Positions 24,193-31,243 of a stretch of DNA of 34,178 nucleotides are shown here, piece by piece (position 1 is the stretch's first letter; each line of letters begins with the position of its first letter). This stretch comes from a virus: positions 1-34,178 of the IMG/VR virus record IMGVR_UViG_3300022562_000769; one strand, given 5' to 3'. The notes below the pieces were generated by a model. It did no database searches. It saw only the letters and a list, made by a program, of their open reading frames with translations, and was not told the DNA's origin. Position numbers and translations under genes: made by a program.

Positions 24193-25959
24193 ATGGCACT
24201 ATTCAATTTTAACAATACATTACTTGGCAATAAAAATCTTTTAAATGACCAGAATGTCAAACAACCTCAAAAACCTCTTAATTTTACTCCATCACCAATA
24301 TTTAGTTCTTTATTGGGTGGTATTAAAAACATAGGAAGTAAAATAGGGAGTGCTTTTAGTAATGCTCAACCATATCAACCAACACAACCCCCACAGAATC
24401 AAAATACAGGGGGTACTTTATTCAATCAGCCAAATTTAATTGGTAATTTTAATGTTCCTGGTTACACTCCCACACAAACACCCCAGACATCTCAATACGG
24501 TCCAATCCAGCAACAAGACCAACAACCAATTCAAGGACCAATACAACAGTCCCCCACTCCCCTACCCTCTCAAGCACCCCAAAATACCCCACAAACACAA
24601 GCTCCTGCACCACAACCAGTAGGGCAGGGGACAGCACCAGCAGTGCCAGTAGCACAACCGCAACAACCAACTCCGCAACCACCACAGCAGCCACAAACAA
24701 CTCAAACACCAGACCAGGCTGGATTAAACACGGGCAATCCACAACTTGACGCTTTCTTGCAAAACCTACCCCAGATACAGCAAGCTTTAGGTATAGGAGT
24801 AGAAACACCAGAGCAAAAAGCTTTTAGACAACAACAAGAAGGAACACTCAATAGACTTATAGCATTACAAGAAAATCTTATAAAAGCTCAAGCTCCTTCT
24901 GATACAATCACAAACTTAGATAAAGTAATCCAAGAGCAAACACAGGCATTGAGACAAACTTCTCCAGAAAATCTATTTGCTACTACCCCACAATTTCAGC
25001 AAGCAGGTATAACTCAAGGACAACTCCAAAGAGAAGCTGGAGCAAGACGAGCACCTATTGCACAAGCTTTGTCAGACTTACTTACATCACGTTCAATCTT
25101 AGGAGAACAGCAACAGCAACAACAGCAAGCATTACAAAATCAATTCTCAGGCATTCAGAATATCGCAGGACTCCAACAGGCTTTACAATCACTTCAGCCA
25201 CAACAAGGACTACCAGAATCAGTACAGTCAGGAATATTGGGAGCTTTAACTAAACAAGCTTTCAGAACACCAGAGGAAATACAGACTGGTAAATTAAACT
25301 TAGAATTATTACAACAGCAGGTAAAAGATGCACAAGACCCTATAAACAAACAAATTCAGCAAGCTCAGTTAGCAAATATAATCTCACAGATAAATGAAAG
25401 AAATAAAGGTTCAATAGGAACTATTCTCCCAGATGTGATAACGCCAGAAGCAGAAGCTCCAATACTATCAGGAATAATATCAGGACAAAAAGATGCAACA
25501 GCAAGAGAAAGTTCATTTGGTGCTATAGCGTCATTCAAGAATGCTCAAAATATAATTGGTTTACTTGACCAAGGAGTCCAAACAGGTCCATTAGTCGGAA
25601 GAGCAAAAGAGGGACTTTCAGTATTTGGAATTCCATTAGCACCAGGGTTAAGAACGTTTGGAGCAACAAGTCAATTAGCAGACCAGTTTTCGGCTGCTAC
25701 AACAGCGTTTACAGCTAACTATATTAAAGCATTATCTGGTGTACAGGTAACTGACAAAGAAAGAGAGTTCTTAATGAATGCTTTACCTTCAGAAACAAAA
25801 CAAGAAAGCGTGAATAGAGCTGGAATCAAAGAGCTTCTTAATTTCTTACGAAATAAATATGAGCTTCAATTAGGAGTTAAGTTTGACAAATTCCCTAACG
25901 AAATACCTGACCCATTCAATACAAGTTTAGAGAATGACTTTAATAAGTATCTTAAATAA
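24193..25959 (+). CDS. Large P/Q-rich internal virion or ejection protein
   Basis: A 588-residue protein. Residues about 58-176 are extremely rich in P and Q with many near-repeats and must be disordered. The middle has further Q-rich helices (EQQQQQQQAL near 311). The C-terminal part (about 430-588) is more ordered with an FGAIASFKNAQNIIGLLDQG stretch and an FTANYIKALSGVQVTDKERE stretch, as in internal proteins that leave the capsid with DNA. It is followed by a similar-sized helical protein, matching the paired ejection proteins of podoviruses. Function is by context. Confidence 0.6.
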   Translation: MALFNFNNTLLGNKNLLNDQNVKQPQKPLNFTPSPIFSSLLGGIKNIGSKIGSAFSNAQPYQPTQPPQNQNTGGTLFNQPNLIGNFNVPGYTPTQTPQTSQYGPIQQQDQQPIQGPIQQSPTPLPSQAPQNTPQTQAPAPQPVGQGTAPAVPVAQPQQPTPQPPQQPQTTQTPDQAGLNTGNPQLDAFLQNLPQIQQALGIGVETPEQKAFRQQQEGTLNRLIALQENLIKAQAPSDTITNLDKVIQEQTQALRQTSPENLFATTPQFQQAGITQGQLQREAGARRAPIAQALSDLLTSRSILGEQQQQQQQALQNQFSGIQNIAGLQQALQSLQPQQGLPESVQSGILGALTKQAFRTPEEIQTGKLNLELLQQQVKDAQDPINKQIQQAQLANIISQINERNKGSIGTILPDVITPEAEAPILSGIISGQKDATARESSFGAIASFKNAQNIIGLLDQGVQTGPLVGRAKEGLSVFGIPLAPGLRTFGATSQLADQFSAATTAFTANYIKALSGVQVTDKEREFLMNALPSETKQESVNRAGIKELLNFLRNKYELQLGVKFDKFPNEIPDPFNTSLENDFNKYLK

Positions 25960-25960
25960 T

Positions 25961-27457
25961 ATGCCTACATTTCAAACGCAAAAATTTATACAAGACCAGT
26001 TAAATAAAGGTGTATCACAAGATAAAATAGCTGGTTTCTTACAATCAAAAGGAATTGACCCAAGTCAACCAGAACAAAAAATAGCAGGTAAAGGACAAGT
26101 TAATTTCCTTGAAAGATTAAAAGCTTCATTTGGTGGAGCAGAAGCACAAGCCAAAGCAAAACAACTAGAACAACAAGCTGGATTATCTGGTAAATTTGAT
26201 ATAGGAGATATAGCAGATATAGCAGGTTCAATACCCTCAACAGTAGGATTTATTGCTGGTGGGGCTTTAGGGGGTGTCCCTGGAGCTGCTGCAGGGTCTG
26301 CTTTAGGTGAGGCAGTAAGACAAGGAATAGGAGAAGCAGTAGGAACTCAGAAACAATTTGAACCAGGAAAAATTTTAGCTGAGGGTGCATTTGGAGGTAT
26401 TGCAGGAGGAGCTGGTAAGTTGATAAGTCCTTTAGCTAAATTCTTAGGAGGTGGTATCTCAAAAGCAGGAACTAAGATAGGTAATTTTGCAACAACAAGA
26501 ACAGGAGTATTAGGAGTAACCGAAGGATTCAAACGCCCTCAAGAAGTCGGGGCTGCTATCAAGGCTGTGTCCAGAGGCACAGGAGATGTTATAGCTCCTA
26601 TTGAAAAAAATCTAAGGATGGTAAGAGGAACTCCAACTAAAGGACTTGAAGGCAAAATTAAATCAACCTTCAAAAAAGCAGAGGAGAATATAATAATAAA
26701 ACCAGTAGCTAAAGATTTAATCAAACAAGAACCTAAAAAGATAATCGCAGATTTTCTTGATATTCAAAAAGCAACTGTAAGAGATGTTAATAATGCAGCC
26801 TTAGGAACTACCGAGAAGAATACAGTTAAAAATATTCTTAAATTAGTTAATAAACAAAAAAGTTTTACAACTAAAGATGTAGTCCAATTAAAAAGAAAAG
26901 TAGCAAAGCTTTATAGAGGAACTAAAAATACGAAACAATCAGATGCAATCGTAACTAGACTAAGTGGGAAAGACGGACTATTCAATAAAATTCTAAAAGA
27001 AAATGACCCTAAATTTAGAAAAGCATCCGCTAAATATTCAAGTGATATACAATTCTTAGATAAAATAGATGCAAATATTCTTGGTAAACCAGGGAGTCTT
27101 AATGTTGAAACAGCAGCAAGTAAGATAAGACAGTTAGCGGTAGACTTAAATGACCCAACTAAAAAAGAAGCAACAGAAGCTCTTATAAAAGAACTCCAAA
27201 AACGTACAGGGGTAGATTTTCTTAAACCTATAACAGATTTGGGAATAGCAATAGATATAGCTCCTAAAGGAGGTTTAAGAGCTGGGGTTGTGAGGGAAGC
27301 AGTGAGACTTGCACAAATATTAGTAAATGCGACTGCAAGAGGGGCTGGTAGAATAGCTCAACAAATAGGAACAGTCCCAGGACAAGAGATAAAACAAGGT
27401 GTTGGGATAGCTACAAAAGTAGGTTTATTTGAAGCATTAAGACAAACTAATAAATAA
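25961..27457 (+). CDS. Second internal virion/ejection protein
   Basis: A 498-residue protein starting at the ATGCC at 25961; an in-frame ATG at 25934 lies inside the previous gene. It opens with an FIQDQLNKGVSQDKIAGFLQ segment (about 8-27). A glycine/alanine-rich hydrophobic region follows (about 87-155, GGALGGVPGAAAGSALGEAV) that could insert in a membrane, then long K/E-rich helices, and another hydrophobic stretch near the end. Such a plan fits an ejection protein helping DNA cross the envelope. No peptidoglycan hydrolase motif is seen. Confidence 0.6.
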   Translation: MPTFQTQKFIQDQLNKGVSQDKIAGFLQSKGIDPSQPEQKIAGKGQVNFLERLKASFGGAEAQAKAKQLEQQAGLSGKFDIGDIADIAGSIPSTVGFIAGGALGGVPGAAAGSALGEAVRQGIGEAVGTQKQFEPGKILAEGAFGGIAGGAGKLISPLAKFLGGGISKAGTKIGNFATTRTGVLGVTEGFKRPQEVGAAIKAVSRGTGDVIAPIEKNLRMVRGTPTKGLEGKIKSTFKKAEENIIIKPVAKDLIKQEPKKIIADFLDIQKATVRDVNNAALGTTEKNTVKNILKLVNKQKSFTTKDVVQLKRKVAKLYRGTKNTKQSDAIVTRLSGKDGLFNKILKENDPKFRKASAKYSSDIQFLDKIDANILGKPGSLNVETAASKIRQLAVDLNDPTKKEATEALIKELQKRTGVDFLKPITDLGIAIDIAPKGGLRAGVVREAVRLAQILVNATARGAGRIAQQIGTVPGQEIKQGVGIATKVGLFEALRQTNK

Positions 27458-27458
27458 T

Positions 27459-27776
27459 ATGCCAGAAGAACCAAAAGACAAAGAATATCACATAGGACAA
27501 AAAGCTTGGATAGAGCATTTAAACGATGATAAATCATTTCAAGGTAAAGTTGAAAGAGTCTTGTTTGGTAGTGAAGAAGAAAAAGCTAAAGGAATGGTTG
27601 AGAAAGTAGATGAAATTCATGCAATAGTAATGAAGAATGTAAACAAAAAAGGAGCTATTAGAGAAATGTTCATGGGTGTAAGAGGTCTTGCTACATTATT
27701 AACAGCAATAGTAATTATATTAGGAATCATTAAAGGCTGGTTTGTAGCTCTTCTAGCTTATTTTTTCCATAAATAG
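27459..27776 (+). CDS. Holin-like protein (one C-terminal membrane segment)
   Basis: A 105-residue protein with a polar, charged N-terminal two thirds and a hydrophobic C-terminus (about 75-103) containing RGLATLLTAIVIILGIIKGW and ending YFFHK. This matches small holin or superfamily-III-like proteins that place an N-terminal helix in the cytoplasm. It lies at the start of the lysis end of the genome. An accessory membrane role is the alternative. Start at ATGCC one base after the previous stop. Confidence 0.55.
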   Translation: MPEEPKDKEYHIGQKAWIEHLNDDKSFQGKVERVLFGSEEEKAKGMVEKVDEIHAIVMKNVNKKGAIREMFMGVRGLATLLTAIVIILGIIKGWFVALLAYFFHK

Positions 27777-27791
27777 TTATCCACTTTTAAC

Positions 27792-27820
27792 TACAAAAAA
27801 ACCTCAAAATATGGTATAAT
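27792..27820 (+). promoter_or_regulatory. Extended -10 promoter before the zinc-finger cassette
   Basis: TATAAT at 27815-27820 preceded by TGG (extended -10), with only a weak -35 (TACAAA at 27792-27797, 17 bases away). A start near 27827 would give a leader carrying AAAAGGGG just before the ATG at 27853. The TGGTATAAT core recurs at three other sites in the window. Confidence 0.6.
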
Positions 27821-27852
27821 AGGAGTAACTGTTCTTTAAAAGGGGAATAATC

Positions 27853-28065
27853 ATGGACTGTCATATCTGCCACTTACCCATTCCTGAAGGCAAGGAGAAA
27901 GAAGTACAATGCAACTCTAAAGTATATTACTTTCATCAGGATTGCTTTGAGCAATACACTGACAAGTCTTATCTTGAGGAGATGAGTCGCTTGTACGCTA
28001 TTCAAAAGGAGTTCGCAAATGACTTCATCCAATATCAATACACTTTGCAAATGGCTTCACATTAA
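27853..28065 (+). CDS. Small zinc-finger protein (CxxC...HxxC)
   Basis: A 70-residue protein with C3/C6 and H28/C31 as probable zinc ligands. A YYFHQDCFEQY stretch is typical of LIM- or PARP-like mini fingers found in phage small proteins. The rest is helical. A GGGG-containing SD lies upstream. It begins the cassette of small genes with strong SDs and less AT-rich coding. Confidence 0.65.
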   Translation: MDCHICHLPIPEGKEKEVQCNSKVYYFHQDCFEQYTDKSYLEEMSRLYAIQKEFANDFIQYQYTLQMASH

Positions 28066-28093
28066 CCTTCACATACTGGTCTCAAGGGCTTTT

Positions 28094-28267
28094 ATGTGGA
28101 AGTACAAACGGAGTGATGCTTACTCCATTTCAAACGCTATCCATGTGATAGCAAGCGAGGATGAAATACCTCTTTTCGTACAGAACTATGTGCGTCAAGT
28201 GGTCTATCCTAAAAGGAGGATGCCATGTTCATTAGAAACGACCCACACAACAACATTGGGACATTAG
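28094..28267 (+). CDS. Hypothetical small protein
   Basis: A 57-residue frame starting at ATG 28094 (AAGGG upstream), encoding an SDAYSISNAIHVIASEDEIP stretch followed by FVQNYVRQVVYPKRR. A longer start at 28019 would overlap the previous gene by 47 bases. The end overlaps the next gene by 43 bases, and the last 15 residues coincide with its SD and start, so the true end is as read but coding strength is modest. No family recognised. Confidence 0.4.
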   Translation: MWKYKRSDAYSISNAIHVIASEDEIPLFVQNYVRQVVYPKRRMPCSLETTHTTTLGH

Positions 28268-28410
28268 AGTTTGACCTCAAAAAGACTGACGAGGTAATTC
28301 TCTACATTGAAATCCTTGAGGCAATCAAGGACAACTCCGAGAGCCGAAGGATAAAGGCTGTCGTTCAGGGAGCTATTGACGAAGTAGCTCATCCTCCTTC
28401 GGTAAATTAA
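28225..28410 (+). CDS. Small hypothetical protein with strong SD
   Basis: A 61-residue protein with a near-perfect AAAAGGAGG site five bases before its ATG, a rarity in this genome. The sequence is mixed alpha/beta (LEFDLKKTDEVILYIEILEA) and ends ahead of another AGGAGG-led gene. No family is recognised. The SD makes the start secure. Confidence 0.65.
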   Translation: MFIRNDPHNNIGTLEFDLKKTDEVILYIEILEAIKDNSESRRIKAVVQGAIDEVAHPPSVN

Positions 28411-28420
28411 GGAGGTCGCC

Positions 28421-28669
28421 ATGAAATGGAATAACCCAGTAGATGTTGTAAAACGGGTGGCTGGTGAGCTATCCGAAGAACGCAGATGTGCTTTCTGCTT
28501 GGCTTTTATACCGCTTAACAAGGGCTGTATAAAGTTTAACCATAAGTTTTACTGCAATCATTCACACTTGGGCTATTATCAAGCTCAAAAACGGAGGGAG
28601 TTTCGTGAACAACAAGACTACCCTAAAGACGAGGAGGTGGATGATGACTACCCTTACATTAGTCGCTAA
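28421..28669 (+). CDS. Small zinc-finger protein with strong SD
   Basis: An 82-residue protein with AAGGAGG upstream, C23/C26 and a C45/H47/H49 cluster (FYCNHSHLGYY) that could complete a zinc site. An acidic C-terminus (KDEEVDDDYPYISR) follows. It resembles the zinc-finger protein at 27853 in plan (CxxC, then a FY/YY..C/H segment), so the two may be diverged copies. Role unknown. Confidence 0.65.
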   Translation: MKWNNPVDVVKRVAGELSEERRCAFCLAFIPLNKGCIKFNHKFYCNHSHLGYYQAQKRREFREQQDYPKDEEVDDDYPYISR

Positions 28670-28763
28670 AACCGCATGGATGATTTTTATAGTAGGATGT
28701 ATTGTGGGCTTCGCCATCGGTGTGGGGCTTACATACAAGCTGATCCCTGAACTGAGAAAATAA
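28644..28763 (+). CDS. Very small single-span membrane protein
   Basis: A 39-residue protein with one hydrophobic span (about 8-30, containing MIFIVGCIVGFAIGVGL) and a short basic tail. GAGGAGG sits six bases upstream of ATG 28644; a second in-frame ATG at 28641 is too close to it. It overlaps the zinc-finger gene by 26 bases. Tiny phage membrane proteins of this type can be holin-like or spanin-related, but nothing decides it. Confidence 0.55.
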   Translation: MTTLTLVAKTAWMIFIVGCIVGFAIGVGLTYKLIPELRK

Positions 28764-28800
28764 GGAGTTTTCGGGGACACTCCAATATCAAAAATCCCCG

Positions 28801-28847
28801 CCACTCTTCCTTTCAAAAGGAATAATTAACCCATAGTGGTTTTTTAT
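28801..28847 (+). terminator. Terminator after the small-gene cassette
   Basis: An outer CCACT/AGTGG stem (28801-28805 with 28835-28839) encloses a second hairpin, TCCTTT/AAAGGA, and is followed by TTTTTTATT. A further CGGGGA/TCCCCG pairing lies just upstream. The stretch 28764-28905 holds these hairpins and no gene. Confidence 0.65.
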
Positions 28848-28905
28848 TAAGGCTCCTTCCCTTGTGGGCGGGAGAGTGGTAGCGTAATGGCGTAAATACG
28901 ACACA

Positions 28906-29652
28906 ATGACAAAAATACTTTTGTTTGACATAGAAACTGCACCCAACCTTTCTTATGTTTGGGGGAAATACGAACAAGATGTTTTAGATGTAAAAGACCA
29001 TTGGTATATGTTATGTTTTGCAGCTAAATGGCTTGATAAAAAGAAGGTTCTTACTTCTTCCCTTCCAGACTTTTCGTTGTATAAAAAAGACCCATTAAAC
29101 GACAAAGAAGTAGTTAAGAAGCTCTGGGAATTACTAGATGAAGCAGATATAGTAATAGCCCATAATGGAGATGCTTTTGATATTAGAAAAACCAATGCTC
29201 GCTTTATAAAACACGGATTAAAAGCTCCTTCCTCATATAAAACCATTGATACTTTAAAAGTAGCCCGTAAGTATTTTAAATTTGACTCTAATAAACTTGA
29301 TGACTTGGGACATTACTTAAATATAGGGCGTAAGATTAACACAGGAGGATGGGCTTTATGGGCTGGCTGTATGAAAGGAGATATGAAATCTTGGAAGAAA
29401 ATGTTAAAATATAATCGTAGAGATGTTATACTGCTTGAGGAAGTCTACCTGAAACTCCGCCCATACATGACAAATCACCCAAATATAAATATAACCCCAG
29501 AGATAGAAGATGCTTGCCCGACATGCGGTTCACGTAATTTAATAAGACGAGGGTATCATATAAGAAAAACCAATAAAGCCAGAAGATACCAGTGTAATGA
29601 CTGTGGGTCATGGTCTCAGGGTAAAGTAGAATATTCACTTAAAAAAGTATAA
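28906..29652 (+). CDS. DnaQ-like 3'-5' exonuclease with C-terminal zinc ribbon
   Basis: A 248-residue protein. The exonuclease has FDIETAP (D8 and E10), HNGDAFD (86-92, second motif) and YNRRD (169-173, third motif with Y and D), which is the DEDDy arrangement. The last third carries CPTCGSRNLIRRG..., with C204/C207 and C230/C233, a zinc ribbon of the kind seen in transposases. It may trim or proofread DNA or RNA ends. No polymerase domain is attached. The zinc ribbon suggests targeting to a nucleic-acid partner. It overlaps the next gene by one base. Confidence 0.8.
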   Translation: MTKILLFDIETAPNLSYVWGKYEQDVLDVKDHWYMLCFAAKWLDKKKVLTSSLPDFSLYKKDPLNDKEVVKKLWELLDEADIVIAHNGDAFDIRKTNARFIKHGLKAPSSYKTIDTLKVARKYFKFDSNKLDDLGHYLNIGRKINTGGWALWAGCMKGDMKSWKKMLKYNRRDVILLEEVYLKLRPYMTNHPNINITPEIEDACPTCGSRNLIRRGYHIRKTNKARRYQCNDCGSWSQGKVEYSLKKV

Positions 29653-29861
29653 TGCAAATATTTTATTTAGATAGAATTGAAGACGAATCAGGAATTAGCG
29701 GCACAGGACATGTAGCTGATGGTGTAATATTTGATGATGGTGTTTGTGTCTTGCATTGGAAGTTTGGAGAGTCTACTAATGTATATAACTCTATTGAACA
29801 AGTAGATAGAGTACACGGACATGGAGGTAAAACTAAAATAATATATGCTAAAATTATCTAA
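29652..29861 (+). CDS. Small conserved-type hypothetical protein
   Basis: A 69-residue beta-rich protein with a GTGHVADGVIFDDGVCVLHW stretch (17-36) and a VDRVHGHGGKTKI stretch, a pattern common in small phage proteins of unknown role. It lies between the exonuclease and the M23 endopeptidase and overlaps both. Confidence 0.65.
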   Translation: MQIFYLDRIEDESGISGTGHVADGVIFDDGVCVLHWKFGESTNVYNSIEQVDRVHGHGGKTKIIYAKII

Positions 29862-30651
29862 TCCTTTTAAAAACGCAATACTAAAATACTACCCGAACGG
29901 AGATATCGTTCAGGGTTTTGGCTGGAATAAAGAGCTTTATTTTAAGACACTCGGCATACAAGGTCATAACGGTATAGACATATTTCAGCCCGCAAACACT
30001 CCAGTATACGCATCTCATAGCGGTACAGTAGCAATAGCACACAATGATCCGCAAGGGTTTGGAAAGTATGTAATGATTATATCTGATGAAATAGACGGAG
30101 TATTTCACGCTACGCTATACGGTCATTTAAACGAAATACAGGTTGAATTAGGTTCTAAGATAAATAATGGAGACCAGCTAGGACTTTGCGGTAACACAGG
30201 ATTTGTTATATCAGGTGGTACGCCTTTTTGGGGCAACGCACCAGGTAATCTTGGTGTACACTTACATTTCGGATACAAAAAATTAACTAAAGGTCTTTCG
30301 CACTCTTATCCTGGACTTCCAGGACAGAGTTTTGATATAATTCAATATAATAATGGATACTATGGGTATATTGACCCTCTTCCCTATTTAATAATTAATA
30401 ACGAACAAATGAAACATGTAATCGTAGGACAAAATCAGTATCTTCTAGGTGAAATACAAGGTCAAAAAGTAGCTTATGCTATCGCTAATGTGAATGATTT
30501 AGATTATCTTGCTTTAGAAGGAGACCCCGAAGTTTTAGACAACTTAGATGGCTATAAGGTTTTTGAAACAATGTCAGAAGGCACTTCAAAAGAGATAAGG
30601 GATAAACTTGATGAAATAGTAAGTCTTTATAATGATGCTGTAAATTTATAG
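29845..30651 (+). CDS. M23 (LytM-type) peptidoglycan endopeptidase
   Basis: A 268-residue protein with an M23 metallopeptidase domain: H41 and D45 in HNGID, YGHL at 92-95 and the HLHF motif at 139-142 that carries the second zinc histidine. The domain cuts peptide cross-links in cell walls, so it is the likely endolysin. Residues about 180-268 form a separate C-terminal part with no recognised binding repeat. No signal peptide is seen, so release would depend on a holin. Its ATG overlaps the previous gene by 17 bases. Confidence 0.88.
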   Translation: MLKLSNPFKNAILKYYPNGDIVQGFGWNKELYFKTLGIQGHNGIDIFQPANTPVYASHSGTVAIAHNDPQGFGKYVMIISDEIDGVFHATLYGHLNEIQVELGSKINNGDQLGLCGNTGFVISGGTPFWGNAPGNLGVHLHFGYKKLTKGLSHSYPGLPGQSFDIIQYNNGYYGYIDPLPYLIINNEQMKHVIVGQNQYLLGEIQGQKVAYAIANVNDLDYLALEGDPEVLDNLDGYKVFETMSEGTSKEIRDKLDEIVSLYNDAVNL

Positions 30652-30662
30652 TGCATAACTTA

Positions 30663-30691
30663 TTGGATTTTACCTTTAAAAATGGTATAAT
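30663..30691 (+). promoter_or_regulatory. Promoter of the first structured RNA
   Basis: TTGGAT at 30663-30668, 17 bases, and TATAAT at 30686-30691 preceded by TGG. A start near 30698 falls at the beginning of the structured region and no coding frame follows for more than 150 bases. Confidence 0.7.
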
Positions 30692-30697
30692 AGTATA

Positions 30698-30844
30698 AAA
30701 GCAACTATGGTAATGAGGTTGCAAACTAGAAGCTCTGTCAGCACTAACTTCTAGGTAAAAGTGCCAGCTTATCTGGAGTGCTGTGCCACCCAGCTTAGTG
30801 GGAAAGGGCGTCAGCTCTAAGTTACCAATCCCTATGTTGGGTGG
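30698..30844 (+). ncRNA. Putative structured non-coding RNA
   Basis: This gene-free stretch of about 150 bases follows a strong promoter and is unlike its AT-rich surroundings. It holds GCAAC/GTTGC (30701-30705 with 30718-30722) and CTAGAAG/CTTCTAG (30726-30732 with 30748-30754). It also holds CCAG/CTGG (30764-30767 with 30773-30776) and CCACCCA/TGGGTGG (30786-30792 with 30838-30844). The loop of the first hairpin (TGGTAAT, 30708-30714) can pair with GTTACCA (30821-30827), suggesting a pseudoknot. It matches no riboswitch or RNA class that can be recognised by eye. The 3' end overlaps a second promoter. Confidence 0.55.
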
Positions 30845-30850
30845 TATAAT
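30822..30850 (+). promoter_or_regulatory. Promoter overlapping the 3' end of the structured RNA
   Basis: TTACCA at 30822-30827, 17 bases, and TATAAT at 30845-30850 preceded by TGG. It would serve the genes from 30865 onward, with a start near 30857. Confidence 0.6.
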
Positions 30851-30864
30851 AAATAATTAAAACT

Positions 30865-31062
30865 ATGTTTAACAAAAAACTTAAAAAAAGAATAAGTGCG
30901 TTAGAGAATTATTTAGGTATAGCTTTCTGTGCTGATGGATATGATGATGAGGGTTATTATTTAGAAGAAAAACACGGCAAGATTAAGTCTATGAAAGATG
31001 ATTTAAAAGAGGTCAGAGATAAATTAAAGTTAAAAGATAAAGATAGGTTTTTAGATTTATAA
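30865..31062 (+). CDS. Small hypothetical charged protein
   Basis: A 65-residue, strongly charged protein with a helical KKLKKRISALENYLG start, a central acidic YDDEGYY segment and a coiled-coil-like end rich in K, D and L. No family recognised. It opens a short segment that leads to a membrane protein and a transglycosylase. Confidence 0.6.
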   Translation: MFNKKLKKRISALENYLGIAFCADGYDDEGYYLEEKHGKIKSMKDDLKEVRDKLKLKDKDRFLDL

Positions 31063-31076
31063 TTAATATAAAACAA

Positions 31077-31229
31077 ATGTTAAACGGATACAAAACATAT
31101 ATCGTAGCGGTAGTATCAATCGCTTGGGCAGTCTTCGGACTTGCACAAGGAATGATAGATGGTGTAACAGCCACAAATGTGATTTTAGCAGCTCTTGGAG
31201 CAGTTGGAATCAGAAATGCAATTAAATAA
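31077..31229 (+). CDS. Small membrane protein, holin candidate
   Basis: A 50-residue protein with two hydrophobic stretches (about 8-25 and 34-47) separated by MIDGVTATN, and a basic C-terminus (IRNAIK). This is a typical small phage holin layout. It sits directly upstream of a transglycosylase, supporting a lysis role. The stop lies just before the transglycosylase frame. Confidence 0.65.
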   Translation: MLNGYKTYIVAVVSIAWAVFGLAQGMIDGVTATNVILAALGAVGIRNAIK

Positions 31230-31243
31230 ACCATATTGAGAGA

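Noticed and set aside
24449-24808. 119-residue hydrophobic minus-strand frame
   Set aside because: It is the shadow of the P/Q-rich tract: complement of proline and glutamine codons gives long runs of V, L and G without any other support.
27777-27787. DnaA-box-like TTATCCACT, and a similar TTGTCCACA near 32059
   Set aside because: Single, imperfect copies without an iteron cluster or replication genes nearby; too weak to call an origin.
28860-28905. tRNA-like string (GAGAGTGGTAGCG resembling a D arm)
   Set aside because: No T arm (GTTCxAxxC) or acceptor pairing follows within tRNA length; it lies in a hairpin-rich terminator region.
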